Assembly (NCBI GenBank): GCA_026418175.1
Contig: JAOABX010000012.1
Location: 1-64,000, forward strand
Direction: 5' to 3'
Length of the DNA: 64,000 bases
DNA from: Flavobacteriales bacterium
Lineage (GTDB): Bacteria; Bacteroidota; Bacteroidia; CAIKAF01
The translations under genes were made by a program, and so were the position numbers. A model generated the notes under the pieces. It had not been told where the DNA came from. It saw only the letters and a program-made list of their open reading frames with translations, and ran no database searches. Positions 17,603 through 25,486 of the stretch are shown here, one piece after another. Positions within the stretch are counted from its first letter, which is position 1, and each line of letters starts with the position of its first letter.

Positions 17603-20557
17603 TTATTCTATGGGAATTACCACTTCTACCCTTGTACCCGCAGCCTCTCCGGTATCATGATAGAGGTCAGTTATTCGAATTTCAGCCGGTTTATTCCTGA
17701 TTTGGTTTAGTAATTCCAACCGGTTTCGTGTAATTTTTATTCCTTTTGATATATGTCCCATCTGCGATTTTTCCTTTAGCTTTTCGCGTTGTACCCTACC
17801 TATTCCATTATCTTCAACCATGCAGTATAACGTGCCATCATTTTGTCGTTTAAAACGTACTATTAAACGTGCTTCGCCCTTTTTAGGCAATAAACCGTGC
17901 TTGATGGAATTTTCAATAAATGGCTGAAGCAACATGGGCGGAATTTTAACTTCATAAAGATCAAGCCCGGGCGCAGTTTCTATAATGTACTCAAACTTAT
18001 TTACAAACCTTAATGACTCTAAACTCAGGTAGTGTTCAAGCATATTAATCTCATCGGCCAAAGGGATTTCACGCTTATCGGAATAATCAAGTGTCATTCG
18101 AAGCAAACGGGCAAATTTGGAGAGATAGATATTTGCCTCCATTTTTTTATCCCGGTTTATAAGATTTTGAATACTCCCCAGTGAGTTAAAAATAAAATGA
18201 GGATTCATTTGTGCTTTTAAGGCAGTAAGTTCAAGCTCGCCCAATAAGCGGGTAAGACGAGTTTTTTCTTCTTCTCTTTTTTTAATAGACCGAACTCGTA
18301 CTACCATGCTAACAAACAAAACCAGCAAAACAATAAAAAGTAAGAAAGCTCTAAACCACCATGTTTGCCAATATGCAAAGCTAACTTCAAAATTTACGAC
18401 AGCGGCTTGTTCGCTTTGAATCCCATCTTGATTGATAGCTTTTACTTTAAACACATACTTGCCTGGAAGCAGAGAGTTGTAATGAATGGTTGGCGAATTG
18501 GTATATGACCAGGAAGAATCTAATCCTTCCATAATATATTTATAAATCAATGGTTCATTGGTATGATAAGATAATCCAACCACATCAATCTTAAGCCGTG
18601 ACTGCGTATAACTTATTCTATAATTTGAAGCGGGGGCCTGTTCTTTTTCAGCAATAGCAATATTACTAATATAAATGCGTGGAGGAACACTTCGAAAACG
18701 AAGGTTCCTTTTTTCAATTATTGATAAACCATCAGAAGTACCAACATAAATTATATCATCGGTAATCATTAACCTGTTCACTTCTTCTGTAACAAGGCCT
18801 GCTTCTGATCCAATATGAAATAATTCAGGATATCCATGATGATCAAAATGTATATAATTAATTCCATTTTTTGTGGCTAACCATATATCGCCAATACTAT
18901 CCTGTATAATTTCGTTAATGTAGTCAGAACTTAAACCATTTTTAGAGTTTAAATGATAGATGATACGTTTTTCCGAAATTAAGAATACTCCATTACTAAA
19001 AGTAGATACCCAAATAATATTTCGTAACGTATCTGCCTGAATGTCGCTGATCCATTGATTTTGAAAAAGTGATGCAGGATATTTGAGTATTTTTTTATCT
19101 CCCTCTAATTTATTGAGCCCTTCTTCATTAGAAAACCAGATATTACCTTGTTGATCACAGGCTACTGCATTGATTCGGCCAAATCTATATTCTTTAATTT
19201 TTTCACCCGTTGAATTAAATTGATATAAAGCATGGGAACCACCAATCCAAACATATCCTCCGGGAGATTCAACAATTGCTTTTCCGAAAATAAAATCTTT
19301 AATGCGAATGTATGTTTTGTTTGGTTTAACGATAATCAATCCATCATCTTTTAAAAACCAAATTGATTGGTTTGAATGATTTAATTGGGCAGTAACTCTT
19401 GCTATGTAATATTTTTCATTTTCCTGATATATCACATGCAGGTTTTGCCCATCAAATTCTAATACATTTCCATCATCTACACCAATTAATATTCTTCCAT
19501 TTTTATCACATGTTAATGCAGAAATATTATTTGAAGAGGTATTACTTTTCACAGAAATAGCATATACAGGATTATAGGGAATCATATAAAGACCCTGCCC
19601 TAAAGAAGAAATCCAAAAATTGCCTTCAAAATCCTGGGAAATAAAAGAAGCTTTAATATGATGTAAAAATCGTCTTTTTAAATAGTAACTTCCATCAGTC
19701 ATTTTAACAAGTAGATAAATACCGTGATTCGTTCCAACCCATAAATTTTCCATTTCGTCTTCATGTAAGCAGATTACTAAATCTTCTCCAAAAACTTTTT
19801 TATCTGCTATTGTATGTACTTCGCCAGTATTTTTATCAATTATTCCACAAAAACCCAGTCCATAAAACGCAATATTTCCATTTTTTAAAAGTAATGGCTG
19901 GCGCGAATAATGATAATGGCCATCTACCTGTGAAATAATAATTTCCTTTGATTTATTATCTTCAATTACATATATCCGATTACCTTCATAAGTTAAATAC
20001 CACAATCTGTTCTGCTCATCCTCAGCCATTCCTACTACACGGGAATTAATTCCTCCATATACATGAAGAATTGAATCATTTCTGGTTTGAAAAAGATTTC
20101 CTTTAAATGTGCCAAACCAAACATCTCCATTGGATGCAGGATATACAGAAATTACTTTTTCTTTGATAAGTATTGGAATGGCCTTGTAACTAAAAATCTT
20201 ATTATTTTTTACATAGCCTGGAATACCACGTAGTGTTGTAAACCAAATCTTACCTTTTTTATCATCATAAATATTAAAAACCTCATGATCGGGCAAACTG
20301 TCATGAATTGTAAACGTGTGGAATTTATTGCCGTCATATCTGGTTAAGCCGGATGAGCTCGATATCCATATAAAGCCCGATTTATCAGAATATACTCTGT
20401 AAATTTGGGAAGAAGGAAGCCCATCGTGGAAAGTAAATTTTCTATACGGGATAAATTGTGAGTTCGAAGGAATAAATTGTGCATTTGCAGATACCGATAA
20501 AAATATCAGCAAAATTAACGTTTGAAATAGCCGTAATATCCCTGCATTAAATAACAT
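17603..20557 (-). CDS. Two-component propeller sensor kinase of LytS/His_kinase type
   Basis: 984 residues from ATG 20557 (a TTG at 20566 is the frame's upstream alternative). Signal peptide to ~residue 27, then a large periplasmic beta-propeller built from Reg_prop repeats (FTIHDSLPDHEVFNIYDDKKG and similar, to ~640). A Y_Y_Y domain follows (PLIYKYIMEGLDSSW), then one membrane helix (~735-757) and a cytoplasmic His_kinase/HATPase_c core with the phosphoacceptor in LKAQMNPHFIFNSLGSIQ and the ATP motif VEDNGIG. The lack of a C-terminal regulator means it is not a one-protein hybrid. Kinases of this core normally pair with LytTR regulators, yet it lies 25 bp downstream of an OmpR-type regulator gene in an apparent operon. 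The signal it senses is unknown. Confidence 0.9.
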   Translation of the reverse strand: MLFNAGILRLFQTLILLIFLSVSANAQFIPSNSQFIPYRKFTFHDGLPSSQIYRVYSDKSGFIWISSSSGLTRYDGNKFHTFTIHDSLPDHEVFNIYDDKKGKIWFTTLRGIPGYVKNNKIFSYKAIPILIKEKVISVYPASNGDVWFGTFKGNLFQTRNDSILHVYGGINSRVVGMAEDEQNRLWYLTYEGNRIYVIEDNKSKEIIISQVDGHYHYSRQPLLLKNGNIAFYGLGFCGIIDKNTGEVHTIADKKVFGEDLVICLHEDEMENLWVGTNHGIYLLVKMTDGSYYLKRRFLHHIKASFISQDFEGNFWISSLGQGLYMIPYNPVYAISVKSNTSSNNISALTCDKNGRILIGVDDGNVLEFDGQNLHVIYQENEKYYIARVTAQLNHSNQSIWFLKDDGLIIVKPNKTYIRIKDFIFGKAIVESPGGYVWIGGSHALYQFNSTGEKIKEYRFGRINAVACDQQGNIWFSNEEGLNKLEGDKKILKYPASLFQNQWISDIQADTLRNIIWVSTFSNGVFLISEKRIIYHLNSKNGLSSDYINEIIQDSIGDIWLATKNGINYIHFDHHGYPELFHIGSEAGLVTEEVNRLMITDDIIYVGTSDGLSIIEKRNLRFRSVPPRIYISNIAIAEKEQAPASNYRISYTQSRLKIDVVGLSYHTNEPLIYKYIMEGLDSSWSYTNSPTIHYNSLLPGKYVFKVKAINQDGIQSEQAAVVNFEVSFAYWQTWWFRAFLLFIVLLVLFVSMVVRVRSIKKREEEKTRLTRLLGELELTALKAQMNPHFIFNSLGSIQNLINRDKKMEANIYLSKFARLLRMTLDYSDKREIPLADEINMLEHYLSLESLRFVNKFEYIIETAPGLDLYEVKIPPMLLQPFIENSIKHGLLPKKGEARLIVRFKRQNDGTLYCMVEDNGIGRVQREKLKEKSQMGHISKGIKITRNRLELLNQIRNKPAEIRITDLYHDTGEAAGTRVEVVIPIE

Positions 20558-20582
20558 GGTATGCAAGGTAAAAAAATAATAA

Positions 20583-21290
20583 TTATTCCTGATTATTTAC
20601 CAGCAGTTTAAATCCCTTTCCATGTACATTTAAAATCTCAATGCGTGGATCAGCCTTTAAATATTTTCGAAGTTTGGTAATATATACATCCATGCTACGG
20701 GCATTAAAATACGAATCATCATGCCATATGGTTTTCAAGGCAAAATTTCTGTCCATGGTTTTGTTCATATTCAGGCAGAGTAACCGAAGCAATTCAGCCT
20801 CTTTAGAGGTGAGTTTTCTTTCTTCTGTATCAGACTTGAGTATTTGTTTGGTAGGATCAAATGTAAAATTTCCAATTACGAAATTTCCTTCTTCATCACT
20901 TACTCCCGGAACGGATGAAGCACGCTTTAATACTGCCTTTACTCTAAACAACAATTCTTCCATGTTAAAGGGCTTGGTGAGATAATCATCTGCTCCAGAT
21001 TTAAAGCCTTCGATTTTATCGTCAGGAAGTGATTTGGCGGTCAGAAAAATAATGGGAACATGCTTATCCGCCTGACGGATTTCTTTAGCCAGTGTATAAC
21101 CATCTTTCACCGGCAACATTATATCCAAGATACACAAATCAAATTTTTGCTTGGCAAAAGTATCAAATCCCTGCTGGCCATCGGTGCAAAGTACCGTATC
21201 AAATCCTTTTACATTCAAATAATCTTTAAGCAGGGTTCCCAAATTGGCCTCGTCTTCTACCAGCAGAATTTTTGGCTTAACTTCTTCCAT
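20583..21290 (-). CDS. OmpR/PhoB-family response regulator (RprY-like)
   Basis: 235 residues. The receiver domain at 8-120 has the acidic pair Glu12/Asp13, phosphoacceptor Asp56 (LCILDIMLP) and the conserved KPFNMEELL lysine. A winged-helix DNA-binding domain covers ~130-230 (LTSKEAELLRLL; ARSMDVYITKLRKYL). Encoded 15 bp after its presumed partner kinase and 25 bp before the propeller kinase, all on the same strand. The arrangement resembles the RprX/RprY pair of Bacteroides, which is the basis for the name-like call. Targets unknown. Confidence 0.93.
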   Translation of the reverse strand: MEEVKPKILLVEDEANLGTLLKDYLNVKGFDTVLCTDGQQGFDTFAKQKFDLCILDIMLPVKDGYTLAKEIRQADKHVPIIFLTAKSLPDDKIEGFKSGADDYLTKPFNMEELLFRVKAVLKRASSVPGVSDEEGNFVIGNFTFDPTKQILKSDTEERKLTSKEAELLRLLCLNMNKTMDRNFALKTIWHDDSYFNARSMDVYITKLRKYLKADPRIEILNVHGKGFKLLVNNQE

Positions 21291-21305
21291 ATGATTTTTG
21301 GTTTA

Positions 21306-22919
21306 TTATTTCAAATGTAATGAATTGTTTGTTTGTTGCTTTAATGGCAGCTTTACAATAAAGGTGCTCCCCTCTCCTAATTGACTTTTTACTTCAATGG
21401 TACCATGATGCCTTTCGACAATAGATTTAACATAACTTAATCCCAATCCAAAGCCTTTCACATTATGCACATTTCCGGTAGGCACACGATACAGCTTTTC
21501 AAAAATCCGCTTTTGATCATCTTTGCTTATGCCTATTCCATTATCGCGAATTTCTAAAATTATCAAATTTCCTTCATTTCGGGTAAATATTTCAATAAAT
21601 GGTTGGTTGGGCTGTGAATATTTTATTCCATTATCAATTAAATTAAAAATTAAATTGGTAAGCATCACTTCATCTGCCTCCAACTCATGTTCTTTAGCTT
21701 CTAAGCGTTTTATAATTTTTACACCCCGGCTTTGAGCCTGTATACTCAGACTTGCTATGGCTTTATCAATACGAGCATGTAAATCCACGAGTTTAATTTT
21801 TAACCGAAAACCTTCCTTTTCAAAAACTGCACTTTGAAGAACATTTTCAACCAAAAGGGCCAGTCGGTTATTTTCTTCGTTAATCATATTTACATACTTA
21901 TCTTTCAGTGGAGAATTCATTAAATCCGGATCATTCATGGCTTGACAGGCCAGAGAAATCGTAGATATCGGTGTTTTTAATTCATGGGTTATATTATTTA
22001 CCAAATCATTTTTAATTTCAGAAAGTTTCTTCTGCTTATAAATGGTATTAATGGTATATGAAAAGGAAAAAATGATAATTAATATCAAAAAAGTAGATGC
22101 TGCCAGCAAAAAGAGCAGATTTCTTAATAAAAATTGCGTTTTATGGGGGAAAAATAGCACCAGGTAATGCTGATTATTAAATGGATTGATAGAAAGCGGA
22201 ATACGATATTCGGAGTGAGTAAGTTTTTTTACTCGGTTAGAACTGGTGTAAGTAAGCTTATCTAAGAAAACATCATAAATTCCAAAATTATACCCGGTAT
22301 TTATACCCTGTTCAGCTAGTTTTAACCCGATAATGGAGTCAAGTGCTAATGTATCTGGGTCAGATGGAGTCATAGAGATATACCCGCTCAACATCTCTTT
22401 AAAAAACTCTCCAAAGAATGCCCCATTTGACGAAAGTAACTGATATGCTTCATCAACATTTTCAAGAAATGCTGCAGTATCTCCACTGATCTCCGGAAGA
22501 AAATATTCGAAATTTTCCTGTCCATCCACTCCAAATGGGTCTATAATTGAATGATGGTCGCTCAAAGGCCCCCCAGAGTTAAACCAAATTTTTCCCTGGC
22601 CTTTCCCCGGTCGTTGAACATTTATTACAATACTATCGTGATTTTTAGTGCCTTTCTTTTTCTTTTTTTTCAAAGAATCCAATTGCTGCTGCATTTGCCT
22701 CTCCATCTGTTTCCAATTGAACAGCTTATTCATTTCACGCTCAATACGCATTTTTTCGTAGTCATACACCGCATTGGTCATGGCCTCATAAACTGCCTGT
22801 TCAAATTGTTGTTCCCGCTGCTCTACAGCACCGCGAATCCAATAAATTTGTATGCCAATGAGCCCGGTCATAGCCAAGAACATTAGTACAATTATTAAAC
22901 GAATAAGCCGCGGATTCAT
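21306..22919 (-). CDS. Sensor histidine kinase (RprX-like)
   Basis: 537 residues from ATG 22919 (MNPRLIRLIIVLMFLAMTG). This start is supported by the membrane helix that follows and by a -7 box at 22938-22945, which lies downstream of the longer frame's start at 22994. Two membrane helices (~10-30 and ~270-295) flank a ~240-residue periplasmic domain with a Lys-rich stretch (KKKKKKG). The cytoplasmic core has HisKA with NITHELKTPIS, an N box NLIFNLIDNGIKYS, DNGIGIS and GFGLGLSYV. First gene of a three-gene operon with the OmpR-type regulator and the propeller kinase. Confidence 0.92.
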   Translation of the reverse strand: MNPRLIRLIIVLMFLAMTGLIGIQIYWIRGAVEQREQQFEQAVYEAMTNAVYDYEKMRIEREMNKLFNWKQMERQMQQQLDSLKKKKKKGTKNHDSIVINVQRPGKGQGKIWFNSGGPLSDHHSIIDPFGVDGQENFEYFLPEISGDTAAFLENVDEAYQLLSSNGAFFGEFFKEMLSGYISMTPSDPDTLALDSIIGLKLAEQGINTGYNFGIYDVFLDKLTYTSSNRVKKLTHSEYRIPLSINPFNNQHYLVLFFPHKTQFLLRNLLFLLAASTFLILIIIFSFSYTINTIYKQKKLSEIKNDLVNNITHELKTPISTISLACQAMNDPDLMNSPLKDKYVNMINEENNRLALLVENVLQSAVFEKEGFRLKIKLVDLHARIDKAIASLSIQAQSRGVKIIKRLEAKEHELEADEVMLTNLIFNLIDNGIKYSQPNQPFIEIFTRNEGNLIILEIRDNGIGISKDDQKRIFEKLYRVPTGNVHNVKGFGLGLSYVKSIVERHHGTIEVKSQLGEGSTFIVKLPLKQQTNNSLHLK

Positions 22920-22937
22920 AAATTTTTCGAAATAATA

Positions 22938-22945
22938 CAAAAGTA
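22938..22945 (-). promoter_or_regulatory. Bacteroidota -7 box for the sensor operon
   Basis: Minus-strand TACTTTTG, 19 bp before ATG 22919. It probably starts the kinase-regulator-kinase transcript. Confidence 0.55.
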
Positions 22946-22998
22946 GCATACCCTGCTTTGCTACGAATAGCAGGTTAACATAATTTAATAGCAAATAT

Positions 22999-23175
22999 TT
23001 AATCCTGCTTGTTTTTTATTGCCTCTATGCGCTTTGAAATTTCATCAGCTTCAGCATACTTGGCATCAGATGCCATACGGTTAGAGGTAGACAATTTATA
23101 AGCCTCTTCCATTAAACGTTTATATTTTTCCTGAAGCTTTTCCAACTCAGATTTCTTTTTAAACATTGAAAACAT
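22999..23175 (-). CDS. Lacal_2735 family small protein
   Basis: 58 residues, starting MFSMFKKKSELEKLQEKYKR and ending KNKQD. Charged and predicted to be one helical hairpin, with the family-typical run LMEEAYKLSTSNRMASDAKY. I recognise it as the Lacal_2735 family of short Bacteroidota proteins, whose function is unknown to me. Start ATG 23175, with an in-frame ATG three codons later as alternative. It lies upstream of the sensor operon on the same strand, 80 bp from the kinase ATG. Confidence 0.8.
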   Translation of the reverse strand: MFSMFKKKSELEKLQEKYKRLMEEAYKLSTSNRMASDAKYAEADEISKRIEAIKNKQD

Positions 23176-23253
23176 ATTCTACAAACAAAAAATACCCTTA
23201 AGTGTTTAGTGCTAACTGAAACTTAATACATTTGAATCATTAAATATGAAATT

Positions 23254-24171
23254 ATGATAAAAACAATACTTGTTCTGTTGTTTACTCTGATTGCTGTACC
23301 ACTTATAACCTGGTATTTTGATGAGCCACTGCCAGCAGAACATCATCAAATTCTTTCTGAGTTAATTATCATGTATGTAACTGTAGCCGGATTATGCTTT
23401 GTAGTAAGTGAACTTACAAAAAATTGTAGTCAGGTAGATAAACTATGGAGCATCATGCCTATAATATATGCATGGTATATTGCCATAAAAGGCGGCATGG
23501 ATATCCGCGTAGTACTAATGGCTTCATTAATTACAATTTGGGGAGCTCGGCTTACTTTTAATTTTGCCCGTAGGGGTGGATATTCCTGGAAGTTTTGGAC
23601 TGGAGAAGAAGATTATCGCTGGGAAGTTTTACGTCAAAATCCAGCCTTGAAAGGGAAAATTCGTTGGACTTTGTTTAACCTGTTTTTCATATCATTCTAT
23701 CAAATGGGATTAATATTACTATTTACACTACCTACATTGGTAGCTTTGCAGGGTGCCGAAAAGCCTTTATTTTGGGCTGATTACTTTCTAACTATAGCAT
23801 TTATAGTAATGATTATCATTGAAACTGTGGCAGATCAACAACAATGGAATTTTCAAAAAGAAAAATATCGCCGTATAAAAGCAGGCGAAAAGCTTGATGG
23901 TATCTATGCAAAAGGTTTTGTTCATACCGGCCTGTGGAAATACATGCGCCACCCCAATTACATGGCTGAACAATCTGTGTGGATAATTATTTACCTATTT
24001 AGTGTAGCCGCTACCGGCAAATGGATCAACTGGTCGATAGCCGGCTCCCTGTTGTTGCTTATTCTATTTCAAAGCAGTTCTGATTTTAGTGAAAAAATTT
24101 CTGCCCAAAAATATCCAGATTACAAAGAATACCAAAATAAGACCGGTCGCTTTATTCCTCGCTTCTGGTAA
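23254..24171 (+). CDS. DUF1295 membrane protein, steroid-reductase/ICMT-like
   Basis: 305 residues with about seven hydrophobic helices. The C-terminal third carries the family signature: QQQWNFQKEKYRRIKAGEKL, then GLWKYMRHPNYMAEQSVW, typical of DUF1295 and isoprenylcysteine methyltransferase-like folds where the RHPNY block binds the cofactor. Members are related to 3-oxo-5-alpha-steroid 4-dehydrogenases; the real substrate here is unknown. It is followed after 54 bp by pepT, which has its own -7 box, so the two need not be co-transcribed. Confidence 0.85.
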   Translation: MIKTILVLLFTLIAVPLITWYFDEPLPAEHHQILSELIIMYVTVAGLCFVVSELTKNCSQVDKLWSIMPIIYAWYIAIKGGMDIRVVLMASLITIWGARLTFNFARRGGYSWKFWTGEEDYRWEVLRQNPALKGKIRWTLFNLFFISFYQMGLILLFTLPTLVALQGAEKPLFWADYFLTIAFIVMIIIETVADQQQWNFQKEKYRRIKAGEKLDGIYAKGFVHTGLWKYMRHPNYMAEQSVWIIIYLFSVAATGKWINWSIAGSLLLLILFQSSSDFSEKISAQKYPDYKEYQNKTGRFIPRFW

Positions 24172-24188
24172 TTTAAAATCCAGTATTA

Positions 24189-24196
24189 TAAATTTG
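24189..24196 (+). promoter_or_regulatory. Bacteroidota -7 box for pepT
   Basis: TAAATTTG matches TAnnTTTG, 30 bp before ATG 24226. It falls between the DUF1295 stop and pepT. Confidence 0.45.
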
Positions 24197-24225
24197 ATAC
24201 TTTGCATACGCTAAAGCTATGTATT

Positions 24226-25479
24226 ATGAAACCTATATTTGATAATTACAGATACAGCGTAACTGAACGTTTTATACGCTATGCTAAAATTGATACACAA
24301 AGTGATGCAACATCCTCCACATGCCCTTCAACTACAAAGCAACTTGATTTAGCTCGTTTACTTGTAAAAGAGTTGCTGGAGTTGGGCATGCAAGAAGTTA
24401 TTCTGGATGAAAACGGGTATGTTTATGCTACATTGCCTGCTAATACTTCGAAGCAAGTACCGGTAATTTGCTTTTGCAGTCACATGGATACATCGCCAGA
24501 TTGTAGCGGAAAAGATGTTAACCCTATAATACATTACAATTATCAAGGACAGGATATCGTCTTACCTGCTGATAATAGTCAAGTAATTAAATTAACAGAA
24601 CATCCTGCATTATCCCAGCAAATTGGCAATGATATCATCACAGCAGATGGAACCACTTTGCTTGGTGCTGACAACAAAGCCGGCATTGCAGAAATTATGG
24701 ATGCCATGCAATACCTTATTCTACATCCTGAAATAAAACATGGTAAGATTCGTGTATTATTTACACCAGACGAAGAAATAGGACGGGGAGTAGATAAAGT
24801 AAATATGAAATTACTTGCAGCCGATTATGGTTATACTATAGATGGTGAAACGCTGGGACATATTGAAAACGAAACATTTAGCGCAGATAGTGTAAAAATT
24901 ACACTTTTTGGTGTACCCACACATCCAGGTTTTGCTAAAGGGAAAATGCAACATTCTATGAAAATTGCTGCAGAAATTATCACCAGAATTCCGGTAGATA
25001 AAACCCCTGAAAAAACAGAAAAAAAAGAACCGTTTATTCACCCTACCTCCATTCAGGGTACTTTGGATAAAACCGAGATTAATTTTATTATTCGGGCATT
25101 TGATACAACAACCTTGCATGTGTTGGAAAATGAATTAAAGCAAATTACTGAAGATGTGATAAAAAAATATCCCCATGCAACATACACTTTTACGGTTACT
25201 GAACAATATAGAAACATGAAAGAAGTATTAGATACTTGCCCTCAAGTGGTTGAGTATGCCATAGAAGCTATTAAAAGAACCGGAGTAACTCCTGTTTTAA
25301 GCAGTATTCGTGGGGGTACAGATGGTAGCCGCTTAAGTTTTATGGGACTTCCTTGCCCAAATATTTTTGCAGGCGAACATGCTTTTCACAGCAAGCAGGA
25401 ATGGGTAAGCATTCAAGATATGCAAAAAGCAGTACAAACCATTGTGCATTTATGTAAAATTTGGGAAGAAAAAAGCTAG
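24226..25479 (+). CDS. pepT: Peptidase T (tripeptide aminopeptidase)
   Basis: 417 residues from ATG 24226 (MKPIFDNYRYSVTERFIRYA). M20-family metallopeptidase: the zinc ligands sit in CFCSHMDTSPD, LLGADNKAGIAEIMDA and FTPDEEIGRG, with the last His in GEHAFHSKQEW. It removes N-terminal residues from tripeptides in the cytoplasm. Length matches PepT (about 410). The upstream TTG-type extension to 24202 is unlikely because the family N-terminus begins here. Seven bases separate its stop from the TonB receptor ATG at 25487, so the two genes are probably co-transcribed. Confidence 0.95.
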   Translation: MKPIFDNYRYSVTERFIRYAKIDTQSDATSSTCPSTTKQLDLARLLVKELLELGMQEVILDENGYVYATLPANTSKQVPVICFCSHMDTSPDCSGKDVNPIIHYNYQGQDIVLPADNSQVIKLTEHPALSQQIGNDIITADGTTLLGADNKAGIAEIMDAMQYLILHPEIKHGKIRVLFTPDEEIGRGVDKVNMKLLAADYGYTIDGETLGHIENETFSADSVKITLFGVPTHPGFAKGKMQHSMKIAAEIITRIPVDKTPEKTEKKEPFIHPTSIQGTLDKTEINFIIRAFDTTTLHVLENELKQITEDVIKKYPHATYTFTVTEQYRNMKEVLDTCPQVVEYAIEAIKRTGVTPVLSSIRGGTDGSRLSFMGLPCPNIFAGEHAFHSKQEWVSIQDMQKAVQTIVHLCKIWEEKS

Positions 25480-25486
25480 AATTGAA

